A DNA stretch of 64,000 nt from Kaustia mangrovi (GTDB lineage: Bacteria > Pseudomonadota > Alphaproteobacteria > Rhizobiales > Im1). The first letter of the stretch is position 1. Each line of letters opens with the position of its first letter. The stretch spans positions 2,532,501 through 2,596,500 of the forward strand of contig NZ_CP058214.1 in NCBI RefSeq assembly GCF_015482775.1. Reading direction: 5' to 3'. Under the pieces are notes generated by a model. That model was not told the DNA's origin. It did no database searches and saw only the letters and a program-made list of their open reading frames with translations. A program made the position numbers and the translations under genes. Shown here in pieces: positions 47,130 through 58,950 of the stretch.

Positions 47130-47468
47130 ATGAAACTCATCATAGCCGTCATAAAGCCCTTCAAGCTCGAGGAGGTCCGAGAGGCGTTGTCTGCCATCGG
47201 CATTCAGGGCCTGACCGTCACGGAGGTGAAGGGATATGGGCGCCAGAAGGGGCACACGGAAATCTATCGCGGCGCGGAATACACCGTGAACTTCCTGCCG
47301 AAGATCAAGCTGGAGATCGCAGTCGAGGCCGGCCTCGCCGACAAGGTTGTCGAGACCGTGGCCGACGCGGCCCGCACCGACCAGATCGGCGACGGGAAGA
47401 TCTTCGTGGTGCCGCTGGAGCGCGCATTGCGCATTCGCACCGGCGAAACCGACGCCGCCGCGCTTTAA
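47130..47468 (+). CDS. glnK: Nitrogen regulatory protein P-II, GlnK
   Basis: A 112-residue P-II signal protein that senses 2-oxoglutarate/ATP, is uridylylated when nitrogen is scarce, and blocks AmtB when nitrogen is plentiful. The T-loop carries the uridylylated Y51 in YRGAEYTVNF, and the PROSITE-type core is EVKGYGRQKGHTEIYRG. The C-terminal signature is GDGKIFVVPLERALRIRTGE. It is co-transcribed with amtB, whose start lies 16 bp beyond its stop. The pairing with amtB marks it as GlnK rather than GlnB. Confidence 0.96.
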   Translation: MKLIIAVIKPFKLEEVREALSAIGIQGLTVTEVKGYGRQKGHTEIYRGAEYTVNFLPKIKLEIAVEAGLADKVVETVADAARTDQIGDGKIFVVPLERALRIRTGETDAAAL

Positions 47469-47484
47469 GTCTATGGAGACCCGA

Positions 47485-48810
47485 ATGACACTCAATTCCA
47501 AGCTCGGATATCTGACGCTCGCCGCGGGGGGCGGGCTTCTCGCCCTGACGGGGCCGGCGTCCGCCCAGGACGCCGCGCCGGCGGCCGCTGCGGATACGGC
47601 CTTCGTGTTCAACACGCTCCTGTTCCTGATCGGCGGCTTCCTGGTGATGTGGATGGCCGCCGGCTTCGCCATGCTCGAGGCGGGCCTGGTGCGTGCCAAG
47701 AACGTCTCCATGCAGTGCACGAAGAACATCGCGCTCTATTCCATCGCCGGCCTGATGTACTGGGTCATCGGCTACAACCTGATGTATTCCGGCGTCGATG
47801 GCGGCTGGATGGGCACACCCGTGCCGGTCTCCATCCCCGATCCCTCGCAGGATACGGGCGACTATGCGGCCGCGTCCGACTGGTTCTTCCAGATGGTGTT
47901 CTGCGCCACCACGGCCTCCATCGTGTCGGGCACGCTGGCGGAGCGCATCAAGCTGTGGCCGTTCCTGATCTTCACCGCCGTGCTCACCGGCGTCATCTAC
48001 CCGATCCAGGGCTCCTGGGAGTGGGGCGCGGGCTGGCTCGACGGCCTCGGCTTCTCCGACTTCGCGGGCTCCACGCTGGTGCACTCGACCGGCGGCTGGG
48101 CGGCGCTCATGGGCGCGCTCATCCTCGGCGCGCGCCACGGCAAATACGGCAAGGGCGGCGAGGTTCACGCGATCCCGGGCTCCAGCATGCCGCTGGCCAC
48201 CCTCGGCACCTTCATCCTGTGGCTCGGCTGGTTCGGCTTCAACGGCGCCTCCCAGCTCGCTCTCGGCTCCATGGCCGATGCCTCCGCGGTGTCGCGCATC
48301 TTCGTGAACACCAACCTCGCCGCGGCCGCCGGCGTCGTCGTGGCGCTGATCCTGAGCCAGATCGTCTACAAGAAGGTCGACATCACCTTCATCCTGAACG
48401 GCGCGTTGGCCGGCCTCGTCTCGATCACCGCCGAGCCGCTCACGCCGAGCCCGATCTGGGCGATCATCATCGGCGGCATCGGCGGCGTGATCGTGGTGTT
48501 CGCCGTGCCGCTGCTCGACAAGCTGAAGATCGACGATGTCGTCGGCGCCATCCCGGTGCACCTCCTTGCCGGCATCTGGGGCACGATCGCGGTGCCGATC
48601 ACCAATCCGGACGTGACCTTCGGCGCCCAGATCATCGGTATCGTGGCCATCGGCATCTTCGTCAGCGTGGCCAGCGCCATCCTCTGGTTCATCCTCAAGG
48701 CGACCATGGGCATCCGCGTCAGCCCCGAGGAGGAGATGAGCGGCCTCGACCAGGTCGAGATCGGTATCGAGGCCTATCCGGAGTTCGGTCGCGGCGGCCA
48801 GACGCTGTGA
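47485..48810 (+). CDS. amtB: Ammonium transporter
   Basis: A 441-residue channel of the Amt family with a cleavable signal peptide (about residues 1-27) and eleven helices. The pore histidines lie in STLVHSTGGWAALMG and GAIPVHLLAGIWGT. The signature is DFAGSTLVHSTGGWAALMG. ATG 47485 is preceded by GGAG at suitable spacing. ATG 47473 is an in-frame alternative four codons earlier. It is regulated with glnK from the sigma-54 promoter. A complex hairpin field follows the gene. Confidence 0.95.
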   Translation: MTLNSKLGYLTLAAGGGLLALTGPASAQDAAPAAAADTAFVFNTLLFLIGGFLVMWMAAGFAMLEAGLVRAKNVSMQCTKNIALYSIAGLMYWVIGYNLMYSGVDGGWMGTPVPVSIPDPSQDTGDYAAASDWFFQMVFCATTASIVSGTLAERIKLWPFLIFTAVLTGVIYPIQGSWEWGAGWLDGLGFSDFAGSTLVHSTGGWAALMGALILGARHGKYGKGGEVHAIPGSSMPLATLGTFILWLGWFGFNGASQLALGSMADASAVSRIFVNTNLAAAAGVVVALILSQIVYKKVDITFILNGALAGLVSITAEPLTPSPIWAIIIGGIGGVIVVFAVPLLDKLKIDDVVGAIPVHLLAGIWGTIAVPITNPDVTFGAQIIGIVAIGIFVSVASAILWFILKATMGIRVSPEEEMSGLDQVEIGIEAYPEFGRGGQTL

Positions 48811-48848
48811 CCTGACCGCCCGCGCGGGGGTGCCCCGAGCACCCCGGA

Positions 48849-48890
48849 GCCCCCGGCGCCTTCCTTGGAGGGAGGGAATGCGCCGGGGGC
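48849..48890 (+). repeat. GC-rich hairpin behind amtB
   Basis: An 11-bp perfect stem (48849-48859 and 48880-48890) with a 20-base purine-rich loop containing GGAGGGAGGG. It is preceded by a smaller hairpin, GGGGTGC-CCCGA-GCACCCC (48827-48845), and followed by CGGCGGGGTT/AACCCCGCCG at 48903-48930. Confidence 0.7.
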
Positions 48891-48953
48891 CAGACGGTTT
48901 CTCGGCGGGGTTTCCTGCTTAACCCCGCCGGCTCCCACCCACCAGGGAGCAGG

Positions 48954-48995
48954 CTCCCGGGGTCGGTCCCCTTCCGACCCCGGGAGTTTCTGTTT
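48954..48995 (+). terminator. Intrinsic terminator of the glnK-amtB operon
   Basis: A perfect 13-bp stem (48954-48966 with 48974-48986), rich in G and C, with a 7-base loop TCCCCTT. TTTCTGTTT follows directly. This is the standard form of a Rho-independent terminator on the plus strand, about 150 bp after amtB. Confidence 0.85.
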
Positions 48996-49046
48996 GAGCG
49001 GCCGGGGTAGCACTGGCCCACGCCCGGTTTGCCTCGTGGCAAGGCT

Positions 49047-49124
49047 GCACCGGCCCGCACCCCCACCCGACCACCCCTGAGATCATACTTCCGTGGGTGG
49101 TCGGGTGGGGGTGCGGGCCGGTGC
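49047..49124. repeat. Perfect 30-bp inverted repeat
   Basis: The arms 49047-49076 and 49095-49124 are exact reverse complements over all 30 bases, separated by an 18-base loop. The arm is strand-biased (runs of C on the left, of G on the right) and lacks a flanking T-run. It could form a large cruciform or RNA hairpin. No coding sequence crosses it. Confidence 0.9.
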
Positions 49125-49320
49125 CGTACTCGACATGGGAACTCCACATACCGCCCCGATACGCGCCGATCCGGCAGACAGCGGGCGTCAAACCTGCTCA
49201 AAAGCCCGGACCCATTAACCGGCCTTTAACCATGTATCCCGCACATTCGCCCTAACTTGTTGTTATGGCGCAGATTTCCTGTCGGCCGGAGCAGAGGCAA
49301 CCAAGGTCCAGTCAAGAAGC

Positions 49321-51984
49321 ATGGCGCGATCCCGGCCAATCGATACGGATGAGTCGACAGTCCCGACAGGCTTGCGACGATTCGTCGGCAACCGGCTTGC
49401 CGAGCTCGGCGGGCTGGCGCTGCTCGCGCTCACGCTCGCGGTGGCGGCGAGCCTTGCGAGCTGGTCGGCGCAGGATCCGAGCCTCAACCACGCCGTCGAC
49501 GGCGCGCCGGAGAACTGGCTCGGCTTCACCGGCGCGATTGTCGCCGACGTGCTCATGCAGATCTTCGGGCTCGGCGTGGTCGCGGTCGTCGCCGTGCCGC
49601 TGTCCTGGGCGACCCGGCTTCTGGCACATGAGCCGCCGACGCGGCCCCTGCACCGCATCGCAACTTGGCTTGCCGGCTCCATCCTGATCTCCGGCTGCCT
49701 GTCCCTGCTGCCGATCCCGGCGAGCTGGCCGCTACCGACGGGGCTCGGCGGAGCGGGCGGCGACCTGGTGACGAGCCCGTTCCTGTTCCTGATCGGCCTG
49801 ATCCTCGGCCAGTCGCTCGCGGGGCTCGTCACGAGCCTCCTCATGGCACCGGTCGGTCTCGTGCTCGCCTGCCATGCCGCCTGCGTCACCACCGAGGCGG
49901 CCCTGCGTGTCACGGGACTGTTCGGTGACGGCGTCTACGAGGCGGCCGAACGGCTGGTCGGCGCGCTGTCCCACCTGTTCCTGAGGGCGAGCAGCCTGTG
50001 GCGCGCGCGCGCCGGGGCGCATGCGCGGCAGGCACCGCCGTCGCGCGGCACCAGCGGGGACGAGGCGGACAGCGGGCATGAGGCCCAGGCCGGGCCGGCC
50101 CCGGCGAAACGGCGCTTCTCCCTGCCCGGTTTCGGCCGCGTCGGCCATGCCGTGAAGGACCTTCTGGACGACAAGGACGAGGCCGACCCCATCGACCGCA
50201 TCGAGCCCAAGCTCGTCGCCCGCCCCGGCGGTGCCCCGCAACCGGAGGCGCTGGAGGACGATATGGCCGACAGCGGCTATGCGGGCGGGGACATGGAGGA
50301 TTATGCCGGCCAGCATGCCGGAGAATTCGGCGACGACGCCGGCGATATGGCGGAGGCGCCCGCCCGGGTGACACGCACCGACGCGCCGCTGAAGCCCGGC
50401 AAGCGGCTCAAGGCGGAAGCCCAGCCCTCCTTCCCGTTCGCCAGCAAGAAGGCCTTCGAGCTGCCACCGCTCACGCTGCTCGCCGAGCCGAAGCAGCAGC
50501 GCAAGACCTCCGACCTCTCCAACGACGCGCTGGAGCAGAACGCCCGCATGCTGGAAGGCGTTCTGGAGGATTTCGGCGTGCGCGGCGAGATCATCAATGT
50601 CCGCCCGGGGCCCGTCGTCACCCTCTACGAGCTGGAGCCCGCGCCCGGCATCAAGTCCTCGCGGGTCATCGGGCTTGCCGACGACATCGCGCGCTCCATG
50701 AGCGCCGTCTCCGCCCGCGTGGCGGTGGTGCCGGGGCGCAATGTGATCGGCATCGAGCTGCCGAACGCCAAGCGCGAGACGGTCTATCTGCGAGAGCTCA
50801 TGGCGTCGGAGGCCTTCGAGAAGACCAATCAGGACATCGCGCTGGCGCTCGGCAAGAATATCGGCGGCGAGCCGGTCTTCGCCGATCTCGCGCGCATGCC
50901 GCATCTCCTGATCGCGGGCACCACCGGCTCGGGCAAGTCTGTCGGCATCAACACCATGATCCTGTCGCTGCTCTACCGGCTGCCGCCGGACAAGTGCAAG
51001 CTGATCATGGTCGACCCGAAGATGCTCGAACTGTCGATCTACGAGGGCATCCCCCATCTGCTCGCGCCCGTGGTGACGGACCCGAAGAAGGCCGTGGTGG
51101 CGCTGAAATGGGCGGTCCGCGAGATGGAGGACCGCTACCGCAAGATGTCCAAGCTCGGCGTGCGCAATATCGACGGCTACAATACCCGCGTCGCGCAGGC
51201 CCAGAAGAAGGGCGAGGTGCTCACGCGCACCGTCCAGACGGGTTACGACCCGGAGACCGGCCAGCCGATCTACGAGCAGGAGGAAATGCCGCTCGAGCCG
51301 ATGCCCTATATCGTGGTCATCGTCGACGAGATGGCCGACCTCATGATGGTCGCCGGCAAGGAGATCGAGGGCGCGATCCAGCGGCTCGCCCAGATGGCGC
51401 GTGCGGCCGGCCTCCACCTCATCACCGCGACACAACGTCCCAGTGTCGACGTCATCACCGGTACCATCAAGGCGAACTTCCCGACGCGGATCAGCTTCCA
51501 GGTCACCTCCAAGATCGACAGCCGCACCATTCTGGGCGAGCAGGGCGCCGAGCAGCTTCTCGGCCAGGGGGACATGCTGTACATGGCCGGCGGCGGGCGG
51601 ATCACCCGGCTCCACGGTGCCTTCGTGTCCGACGACGAGGTGGAGCGTATCGTCCAGCACCTGAAAGCGCAGGCGGCGCCGGAATACCTCCAGGAGGTAA
51701 CGGAGGAAAGCGACGACGGCTACCAGATTCCGGGCGTCGACATGGGCGACGGCGCCTCCGGCGGCAGCGGCGACGGCGAGGATCTCTACAGCCAGGCCGT
51801 GGCCGTCGTGGCCCGCGACCGCAAGGCCTCCACAAGCTATATACAGCGGCGCCTGCAAATCGGTTACAATCGCGCCGCCTCGCTGATCGAGCGCATGGAG
51901 CAGGAAGGGCTCATCAGCCCGGCCAACCATGCCGGCAAGCGGGAGGTTCTTCTCGGCGAGACCGAGGATCAGGATGCGGGCTAG
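49321..51984 (+). CDS. ftsK: DNA translocase FtsK
   Basis: An 887-residue septal DNA pump that clears the chromosome dimer region during division. There are four N-terminal helices (about residues 30-190), a charged linker (about 205-385), then the alpha-beta motor with Walker [10 protein letters not shown] near residue 533 and Walker [11 protein letters not shown] near 665. The C-terminal winged-helix gamma domain ([20 protein letters not shown]) reads KOPS sites. It is followed by lolA after 171 bp, an order shared with many proteobacteria. Confidence 0.96.
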   Translation: MARSRPIDTDESTVPTGLRRFVGNRLAELGGLALLALTLAVAASLASWSAQDPSLNHAVDGAPENWLGFTGAIVADVLMQIFGLGVVAVVAVPLSWATRLLAHEPPTRPLHRIATWLAGSILISGCLSLLPIPASWPLPTGLGGAGGDLVTSPFLFLIGLILGQSLAGLVTSLLMAPVGLVLACHAACVTTEAALRVTGLFGDGVYEAAERLVGALSHLFLRASSLWRARAGAHARQAPPSRGTSGDEADSGHEAQAGPAPAKRRFSLPGFGRVGHAVKDLLDDKDEADPIDRIEPKLVARPGGAPQPEALEDDMADSGYAGGDMEDYAGQHAGEFGDDAGDMAEAPARVTRTDAPLKPGKRLKAEAQPSFPFASKKAFELPPLTLLAEPKQQRKTSDLSNDALEQNARMLEGVLEDFGVRGEIINVRPGPVVTLYELEPAPGIKSSRVIGLADDIARSMSAVSARVAVVPGRNVIGIELPNAKRETVYLRELMASEAFEKTNQDIALALGKNIGGEPVFADLARMPHLLIAGTTGSGKSVGINTMILSLLYRLPPDKCKLIMVDPKMLELSIYEGIPHLLAPVVTDPKKAVVALKWAVREMEDRYRKMSKLGVRNIDGYNTRVAQAQKKGEVLTRTVQTGYDPETGQPIYEQEEMPLEPMPYIVVIVDEMADLMMVAGKEIEGAIQRLAQMARAAGLHLITATQRPSVDVITGTIKANFPTRISFQVTSKIDSRTILGEQGAEQLLGQGDMLYMAGGGRITRLHGAFVSDDEVERIVQHLKAQAAPEYLQEVTEESDDGYQIPGVDMGDGASGGSGDGEDLYSQAVAVVARDRKASTSYIQRRLQIGYNRAASLIERMEQEGLISPANHAGKREVLLGETEDQDAG

Positions 51985-52155
51985 ACGCCAGGGGCCGTCC
52001 GGACAGCATGTCCGGCCTTTGGACGATCCGACCCCGGACCCTATATGTGGGCTGTCGCAAAATCGCCCAGAACGACGCACATGCCTTGGCGCCGCGACAT
52101 TGACGCCCCGAGGCTTGCGATCTTGCAGAAACCTCTGAACGGAGCAGAACTCGCA

Positions 52156-52836
52156 ATGGTCATCACCAGGATCCTCCGCGCAACGACGGACTGGCGCTGC
52201 GGCGTGCTGGCAGGCCTTCTGGCCCTTCTCGCAGTGACGGCGGGTGGACCCCCGGCCACAGCAGCCCAGGAGGCCCGGCTGACGGCCGATCAGCAGGCCG
52301 CCGTCCAGCGCATGGCAAGCTATTTCAACCAGCTGCGCAGCCTGCAGGGCGAATTCGTCCAGATCGGACCGCGCGGCCAGATGTCCAAGGGCGTGTTCTA
52401 TCTGAAGAAGCCCGGCCGGCTGCGCTTCGAATATGCGCCGCCCAACCCGTTCCTGGTCGTCTCCGACGGCGATTATGTGATCGTGAACAACCGCAAGAGC
52501 GAGGAGGCGGACTACTATCCGCTATCCCAGACGCCGCTGCGCATGGTGCTCGCCAACGATATCGATCTCGGCGACGAGGCCCGCGTGCTCGACGTCAACA
52601 GCCGGGACGGCTACACCTCCGTCACGCTCGAGGACCGCAATATGCTGGTTCCCGGCCAGCTCACCGTCGTGTTCGACGACAAGACGAACGAGCTGCGCCA
52701 GTGGATCATCGTGGACGGCAACGGCAACAAGACCACGATCTCGCTGACGAAGCTCGCCAGCGGCGTCAATCCGGATCCTAGCCTGTTCAAGGTGAAGATT
52801 CCCCGCAAGATCGAGACGGGCCCCGACCGGCGCTGA
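52156..52836 (+). CDS. lolA: LolA-like outer-membrane lipoprotein carrier
   Basis: A 226-residue periplasmic protein with a signal peptide ending near ATAAQ (residue 37) and the LolA fold. Landmarks are FNQLRSLQGEFVQIGPRGQM, GVFYLKKPGRLRFEYAPPNP and, near the C-terminus, DPSLFKVKIPRK. LolA carries lipoproteins from the LolCDE exporter to the outer membrane. The alphaproteobacterial type usually lacks a recognisable LolB partner. ATG 52156 follows GGAGCAG. The in-frame extension to 52045 lies in the ftsK-lolA spacer. Confidence 0.9.
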   Translation: MVITRILRATTDWRCGVLAGLLALLAVTAGGPPATAAQEARLTADQQAAVQRMASYFNQLRSLQGEFVQIGPRGQMSKGVFYLKKPGRLRFEYAPPNPFLVVSDGDYVIVNNRKSEEADYYPLSQTPLRMVLANDIDLGDEARVLDVNSRDGYTSVTLEDRNMLVPGQLTVVFDDKTNELRQWIIVDGNGNKTTISLTKLASGVNPDPSLFKVKIPRKIETGPDRR

Positions 52837-53005
52837 GCGGGGATCGGTGGAAAACGGATCGCAAATGGCCGCCTTATTCTTGGTGCGACATTCTGACACA
52901 TACCTTGAAAAACGCCGTTTTCCGCCGGTTCTTTGCACGTAGCGACCTTGAAAAAAGTGCGCGGGCCGGATTGAAAACGAATCACTGCGATCATACTTAA
53001 CAGTC

Positions 53006-53162
53006 AGTAGCGGTTGTCCCTCTCTCTCGTGTGGCCTCACTGCCCCCCGCTCGATGGCCACATAAAGACAACCGTGAACTGCGTCGGTTTCCCCTCCCGA
53101 CGCAAGAAAGCGCACAAGGCGCCGGGCGCCCGGGACCCCGACCGGGCGCCCACTTTCTTTTT
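53006..53162 (+). ncRNA. Candidate structured small RNA
   Basis: A possible promoter (TTGAAA at 52971, 17-bp spacer, weak -10 TACTTA at 52994) is followed by three ordered structures. The first is an outer stem CGGTTGTC/GACAACCG (53011-53018 with 53067-53074) enclosing TGTGGCC/GGCCACA. The second is a hairpin TGCGTCGG/CCGACGCA (53080-53087 with 53097-53104). The third is an intrinsic terminator. Unpaired parts are pyrimidine-rich (CCCTCTCTCTC, TTTCCCCTC, CCCCCC), suiting pairing with ribosome sites. I recognise no known family. It could instead be an attenuating leader of xthA. Confidence 0.55.
53124..53162 (+). terminator. Intrinsic terminator ahead of xthA
   Basis: GGGCGCCCGG (53124-53133) pairs perfectly with CCGGGCGCCC (53142-53151) around an 8-base loop. 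ACTTTCTTTTT follows. It lies 290 bp after lolA and 135 bp before xthA, so it more likely ends a separate short transcript than lolA itself. Confidence 0.85.
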
Positions 53163-53296
53163 GGGGCCCTCTCTTCACCCATGCCAACCCCACCCATGCC
53201 AACCGGATGTCGATCGGACCCCGGTGCCGGCTTCGGGAGTTTCCCGGCGCGGGAAAATGCGCTAGTCACGAACCACTCTCGGCGAAGGGGAACCCG

Positions 53297-54115
53297 ATGC
53301 GCATCACACTGGCCACCTGGAACATCAATTCCGTCCGCCTCCGGCAGGATCTCGTCGCGCGCTTCCTGGAGGAGGCCGCACCCGACGTGCTGTGCCTGCA
53401 GGAGACCAAATGCCCGGACGACCAGTTCCCCTCCGCCCGGTTCAGGGATCTCGGCTACGAGCACATCGCGCCGCGCGGCCAGGCGGGCTATCACGGCGTG
53501 GCGACCCTGTCGCGCATTCCCTTCCGCGAGGTTTCGCACCGGCAGTTCTGCGGCAAGCAGGATGCGCGCCATGTGGCGATCACGCTTGAGACCGGCGCGC
53601 AGCCGCTCGTTGTCCACAATTTCTACGTTCCCGCCGGCGGCGACGAGCCCGACCCGGACGTGAACGAGAAATTCGCCCACAAGCTCGCCTTCCTGAAGGA
53701 GATGCGCGACTGGTTCGGCGACGGCGCCGCCCATGACGGCCATCCCATGGTGCTGGTGGGCGATCTCAATATCGCGCCGCTGGAGACCGATGTGTGGTCG
53801 CACAAGCAGCTTCTGAAGGTCGTCAGCCACACGCCCGTCGAGGTCGAGCATCTCGACGAAGTGCGCGCCTCCCATGACTGGGTCGACGTCGTGCGCGAGC
53901 ACATCCCGCCGGAAGAGAAGCTGTTTACCTGGTGGAGCTACCGCTCGCGCGACTGGCAGGCCTCCAATCGCGGCCGCAGGCTCGACCATATCTGGACGAG
54001 CCCGGGCCTCGGATCCGCCTGCACCGGCATCGACGTGCTCTCCGGCGCCCGGAGCTGGCCTCGCCCCTCAGACCACGTCCCCGTGACGGCCGTGTTCGAC
54101 CTCGACCGCCTGTAA
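53297..54115 (+). CDS. xthA: Exodeoxyribonuclease III (AP endonuclease)
   Basis: A 272-residue exonuclease/endonuclease/phosphatase-fold enzyme that cuts abasic DNA and removes 3' blocks. Catalytic segments are ATWNINSVR, CLQETKCPDDQFP (metal Glu), GYHGVATLSR, VGDLNIAPLETDVWSHK (Asp/Asn) and RRLDHIWTS with SDHVPVTAVF (final Asp-His). ATG 53297 follows GAAGGGGA. It converges on lptE. Confidence 0.94.
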   Translation: MRITLATWNINSVRLRQDLVARFLEEAAPDVLCLQETKCPDDQFPSARFRDLGYEHIAPRGQAGYHGVATLSRIPFREVSHRQFCGKQDARHVAITLETGAQPLVVHNFYVPAGGDEPDPDVNEKFAHKLAFLKEMRDWFGDGAAHDGHPMVLVGDLNIAPLETDVWSHKQLLKVVSHTPVEVEHLDEVRASHDWVDVVREHIPPEEKLFTWWSYRSRDWQASNRGRRLDHIWTSPGLGSACTGIDVLSGARSWPRPSDHVPVTAVFDLDRL

Positions 54116-54174
54116 TCCCGGGGAATTATCGGATCGGACCGGGCCGGACTGAACCGGCCCTCTTCCCCGCCCGC

Positions 54175-54684
54175 TCACTTCGACGCGAAATAGGCGGCGA
54201 GACGGGTGCGGATATTGTCGCTCACCTCGCGGGCGGCACGCTCGGACGCGTTGATACGGGCCTGGATATTGGAGAACTCCGCCTCGACGCGGTCATAGGA
54301 GACCTCCGAGAAGGTCTTGCCGGCATAGACCGTCTTTCCGGTGCCGAGCTCCACGAGATCGAAGGTCGCGGTCAACCGGTAGGACCGGCGGGTGACGTCG
54401 GTGTCCTCCTTCAGGATCAGCGTGTCGCGCTGCTCGCGGGTGGCGAAGTCGAGCTGGTAGGCCGGTGCGGCCTCCTGTCCGACGGGCGCCATGGAGGAGA
54501 GGAGATCGTTGCGCACCATCTGCCCGATCCGGTCGCGCTTCGGCTTGATGGTGATCGAGGCGAGCTCGGTCGCCGCGGAAGACCCGTCGGCGCGGGTTTC
54601 GTAGAGCGGCTTGAAACCGCAGCCGGCGAGCGCCGGACTGAGAGCGAACGCCGCCAGAACGGCGAGAACGGGATGAACGCGCAT
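54175..54684 (-). CDS. lptE: LPS assembly lipoprotein LptE
   Basis: A 169-residue outer-membrane lipoprotein that plugs LptD and helps insert lipopolysaccharide. The lipobox is LAGC at residues 19-22, with C22 lipidated, followed by GFKPLYETRADG, typical of alphaproteobacterial LptE. It lies 111 bp downstream of leuS on the same strand, as in most proteobacteria. The usual next gene, holA, is absent here and found 6 kb away on the opposite strand. Confidence 0.88.
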   Translation of the reverse strand: MRVHPVLAVLAAFALSPALAGCGFKPLYETRADGSSAATELASITIKPKRDRIGQMVRNDLLSSMAPVGQEAAPAYQLDFATREQRDTLILKEDTDVTRRSYRLTATFDLVELGTGKTVYAGKTFSEVSYDRVEAEFSNIQARINASERAAREVSDNIRTRLAAYFASK

Positions 54685-54795
54685 GATCGAGAACCCATTC
54701 CCCTCTTGATCGGCCCCTGAGCCCTCCCGGCCCCGGGCCGTCCGATCCTCAGGCCGGATCGACCTGCAATCGGACCGGTCTACCTGATTGCCGCC

Positions 54796-57420
<2,625 letters not shown>

Positions 57421-57539
57421 CACAACCGCTTGAAAACCCGGAAAACTCAGGCGTTGGACTTACACGCACTTGCAAAGCCCCGCAAGGTCGGTATTAGGCT
57501 TTGGGCCGGCGAAGACGCGGAAATGGCGGGAGGCGCGGC

Positions 57540-58220
57540 ATGGCGACCACAGATCGGGACGGTACGGAACACGAGGGCCTTGCGGATGTGCGCACGCGCA
57601 TAGCCGGTGCGGCGAAGGCCGCCGGACGGGCGCCGGACGAGGTCCGCCTCGTCGCCGTCTCCAAGACCTTCGGGCCGGAGGACATCCTGCCGGTGATCGA
57701 GGCCGGCCAGCGCGTCTTCGGCGAGAACCGCGTTCAGGAGGCCGCAGGCAAATGGCCGGATCTGCGCGACCGCTTCCCCGATCTGGAGCTTCACCTGATC
57801 GGCCCGCTGCAGACCAACAAGGTCCGCGAGGCGGTCGCGCTGTTCGACTGCATCGAGAGTCTCGACCGGCCGAAGCTCGCGCGCGTGCTCGCAGAGGAGA
57901 TGGCGAAACAGGGCCGCCATCCCGCCCTCTTCGTCCAGGTGAACACCGGCGCGGAGGACCAGAAGGCCGGCGTGCTTCCCGACGAGGCCGACGCCTTCAT
58001 CGCCTCCTGCCGGGAGGAGCACGGCCTGACGATCTCCGGGCTCATGTGCATCCCTCCGCTCGACGAGGAGCCCTCGCTCCATTTCGCGCTTCTGGAGAAG
58101 ATCGCCCGGCGCAACGGCCTGTCGGAGCTGTCCATGGGCATGAGCGGCGACTTCGAGACCGCCATCGCCTTCGGCGCGACGCTCGTGCGCGTCGGTACGG
58201 CCATTTTCGGCACCCGGTAG
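57540..58220 (+). CDS. YggS family pyridoxal phosphate homeostasis protein
   Basis: A 226-residue PLP-binding TIM-barrel protein. The PLP lysine lies in VRLVAVSKTFGPEDI. Other landmarks are FGENRVQEAAGKWP, HLIGPLQTNKVREAV and the phosphate loop SMGMSGDFETAIAFG. YggS (PLPBP) buffers free PLP and affects amino-acid and vitamin B6 balance. GGGAGGCGCGGC precedes ATG 57540. It converges on the L,D-transpeptidase-like gene. Confidence 0.93.
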   Translation: MATTDRDGTEHEGLADVRTRIAGAAKAAGRAPDEVRLVAVSKTFGPEDILPVIEAGQRVFGENRVQEAAGKWPDLRDRFPDLELHLIGPLQTNKVREAVALFDCIESLDRPKLARVLAEEMAKQGRHPALFVQVNTGAEDQKAGVLPDEADAFIASCREEHGLTISGLMCIPPLDEEPSLHFALLEKIARRNGLSELSMGMSGDFETAIAFGATLVRVGTAIFGTR

Positions 58221-58245
58221 GGTTCGCCGGAACCCCGGTTTCGCC

Positions 58246-58785
58246 TCAATCCCGCGGCAGTGCGATCCGCATGACGGTGTCCGGGCCGCATCGGGCGAGG
58301 ACGGCGAGCATGCCGTCGCGCGCGACGGCGACGCAGCCATCGGTCGGGCCGTAGTCCGGCCGGGCAAGATGGAAGAAGATGGCGCTGCCGGCGCCCGGTA
58401 TGACCGGATCGTCATTGTGGCCGAGCACGACCAGAAGATCGTAGAGATGGTCGTCCCGCCAGAGGGTTTCCGCGCTCGCGGGATAGGGCAGCGGGACGGG
58501 CCGGTTGTAGTTCCGGTCCTGCGGGGCGTCGCACCAGCCATCCCCCTCGGCGATCGGCCGGAAGGCGAGGGCGCTCTGCGGTGCCGGCATCCGGTCCGGG
58601 CGGTAGAGCCCGTAGCGCATCGGCCATGCGCCGGCCGGCGTGGCACCGTCGCCCTCGCGCTTTTCCGCCACGACGCCGCCGCGACCCAGCGCGCAGGCCA
58701 CATCGAGCCCGCCCATGCGCAGGCGGCCCCGCCGCGGATCCGTGGCATCGGCAATCACCAGAATGTCGGGCCGGTCGTCTGCCAT
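58246..58785 (-). CDS. L,D-transpeptidase (YkuD) family protein
   Basis: A 179-residue YkuD-fold protein of the short COG3786 type. The N-terminal half contains KREGDGATPAGAWPMRYGLY. The active-site region is LGHNDDPVIPGAGSAIFFHL and GPTDGCVAVARD, with catalytic Cys and His in the usual order and TDGC in place of the classical SHGC. No signal peptide is visible from ATG 58785. The longer frame from 58905 also lacks one. Peptidoglycan cross-linking is therefore not certain. Confidence 0.85.
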   Translation of the reverse strand: MADDRPDILVIADATDPRRGRLRMGGLDVACALGRGGVVAEKREGDGATPAGAWPMRYGLYRPDRMPAPQSALAFRPIAEGDGWCDAPQDRNYNRPVPLPYPASAETLWRDDHLYDLLVVLGHNDDPVIPGAGSAIFFHLARPDYGPTDGCVAVARDGMLAVLARCGPDTVMRIALPRD

Positions 58786-58950
58786 GCCGGTTCGCGATAT
58801 CCCGTCCTGTTCGTCGATTGCATCTTGGGCACCGCCTGGGCAGACCCACGAAATGTTGACCGGAGAGACAGACCTCGCCGGCTTGAAGATGCTAGGATGG
58901 ACCACTACTAATCAGGCGGAAAGCCCCTTTCACCGACTTGGGGGAAGCCG

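Larger units (their letters stand above)
48811..49320 (+). other. 510-bp non-coding stretch between amtB and ftsK
   Basis: No credible gene: open frames here only read through palindromes. From left to right it holds four hairpins (48827-48845, 48849-48890, 48903-48930, 48954-48986), the last followed by a T-rich run. After these come a perfect 30-bp inverted repeat (49047-49124) and an ordinary AT-richer segment from about 49195 that should contain the ftsK promoter. Confidence 0.75.
52837..53296 (+). other. 460-bp gap between lolA and xthA with a candidate small RNA
   Basis: No convincing protein gene. The first part (to about 52980) is AT-richer with two ACCTTGAAAAA repeats that look like -35 elements. 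The middle holds the structured RNA candidate and its terminator. The last 130 bp contain a short duplication (ATGCCAACC twice) and the ribosome site of xthA. Confidence 0.65.

Noticed and set aside
48719-49201. Open frames of 60-160 codons on both strands behind amtB
   Set aside because: They read through GC hairpins and the long inverted repeat, have no ribosome site, and give proline/glycine/arginine-rich sequences with no domain.
53014-53265. 83-codon frame beginning MSLSLVWPHCPPLD
   Set aside because: It crosses two hairpins and the terminator, has no ribosome site and a composition dictated by the structured DNA. A small RNA explains the region better.
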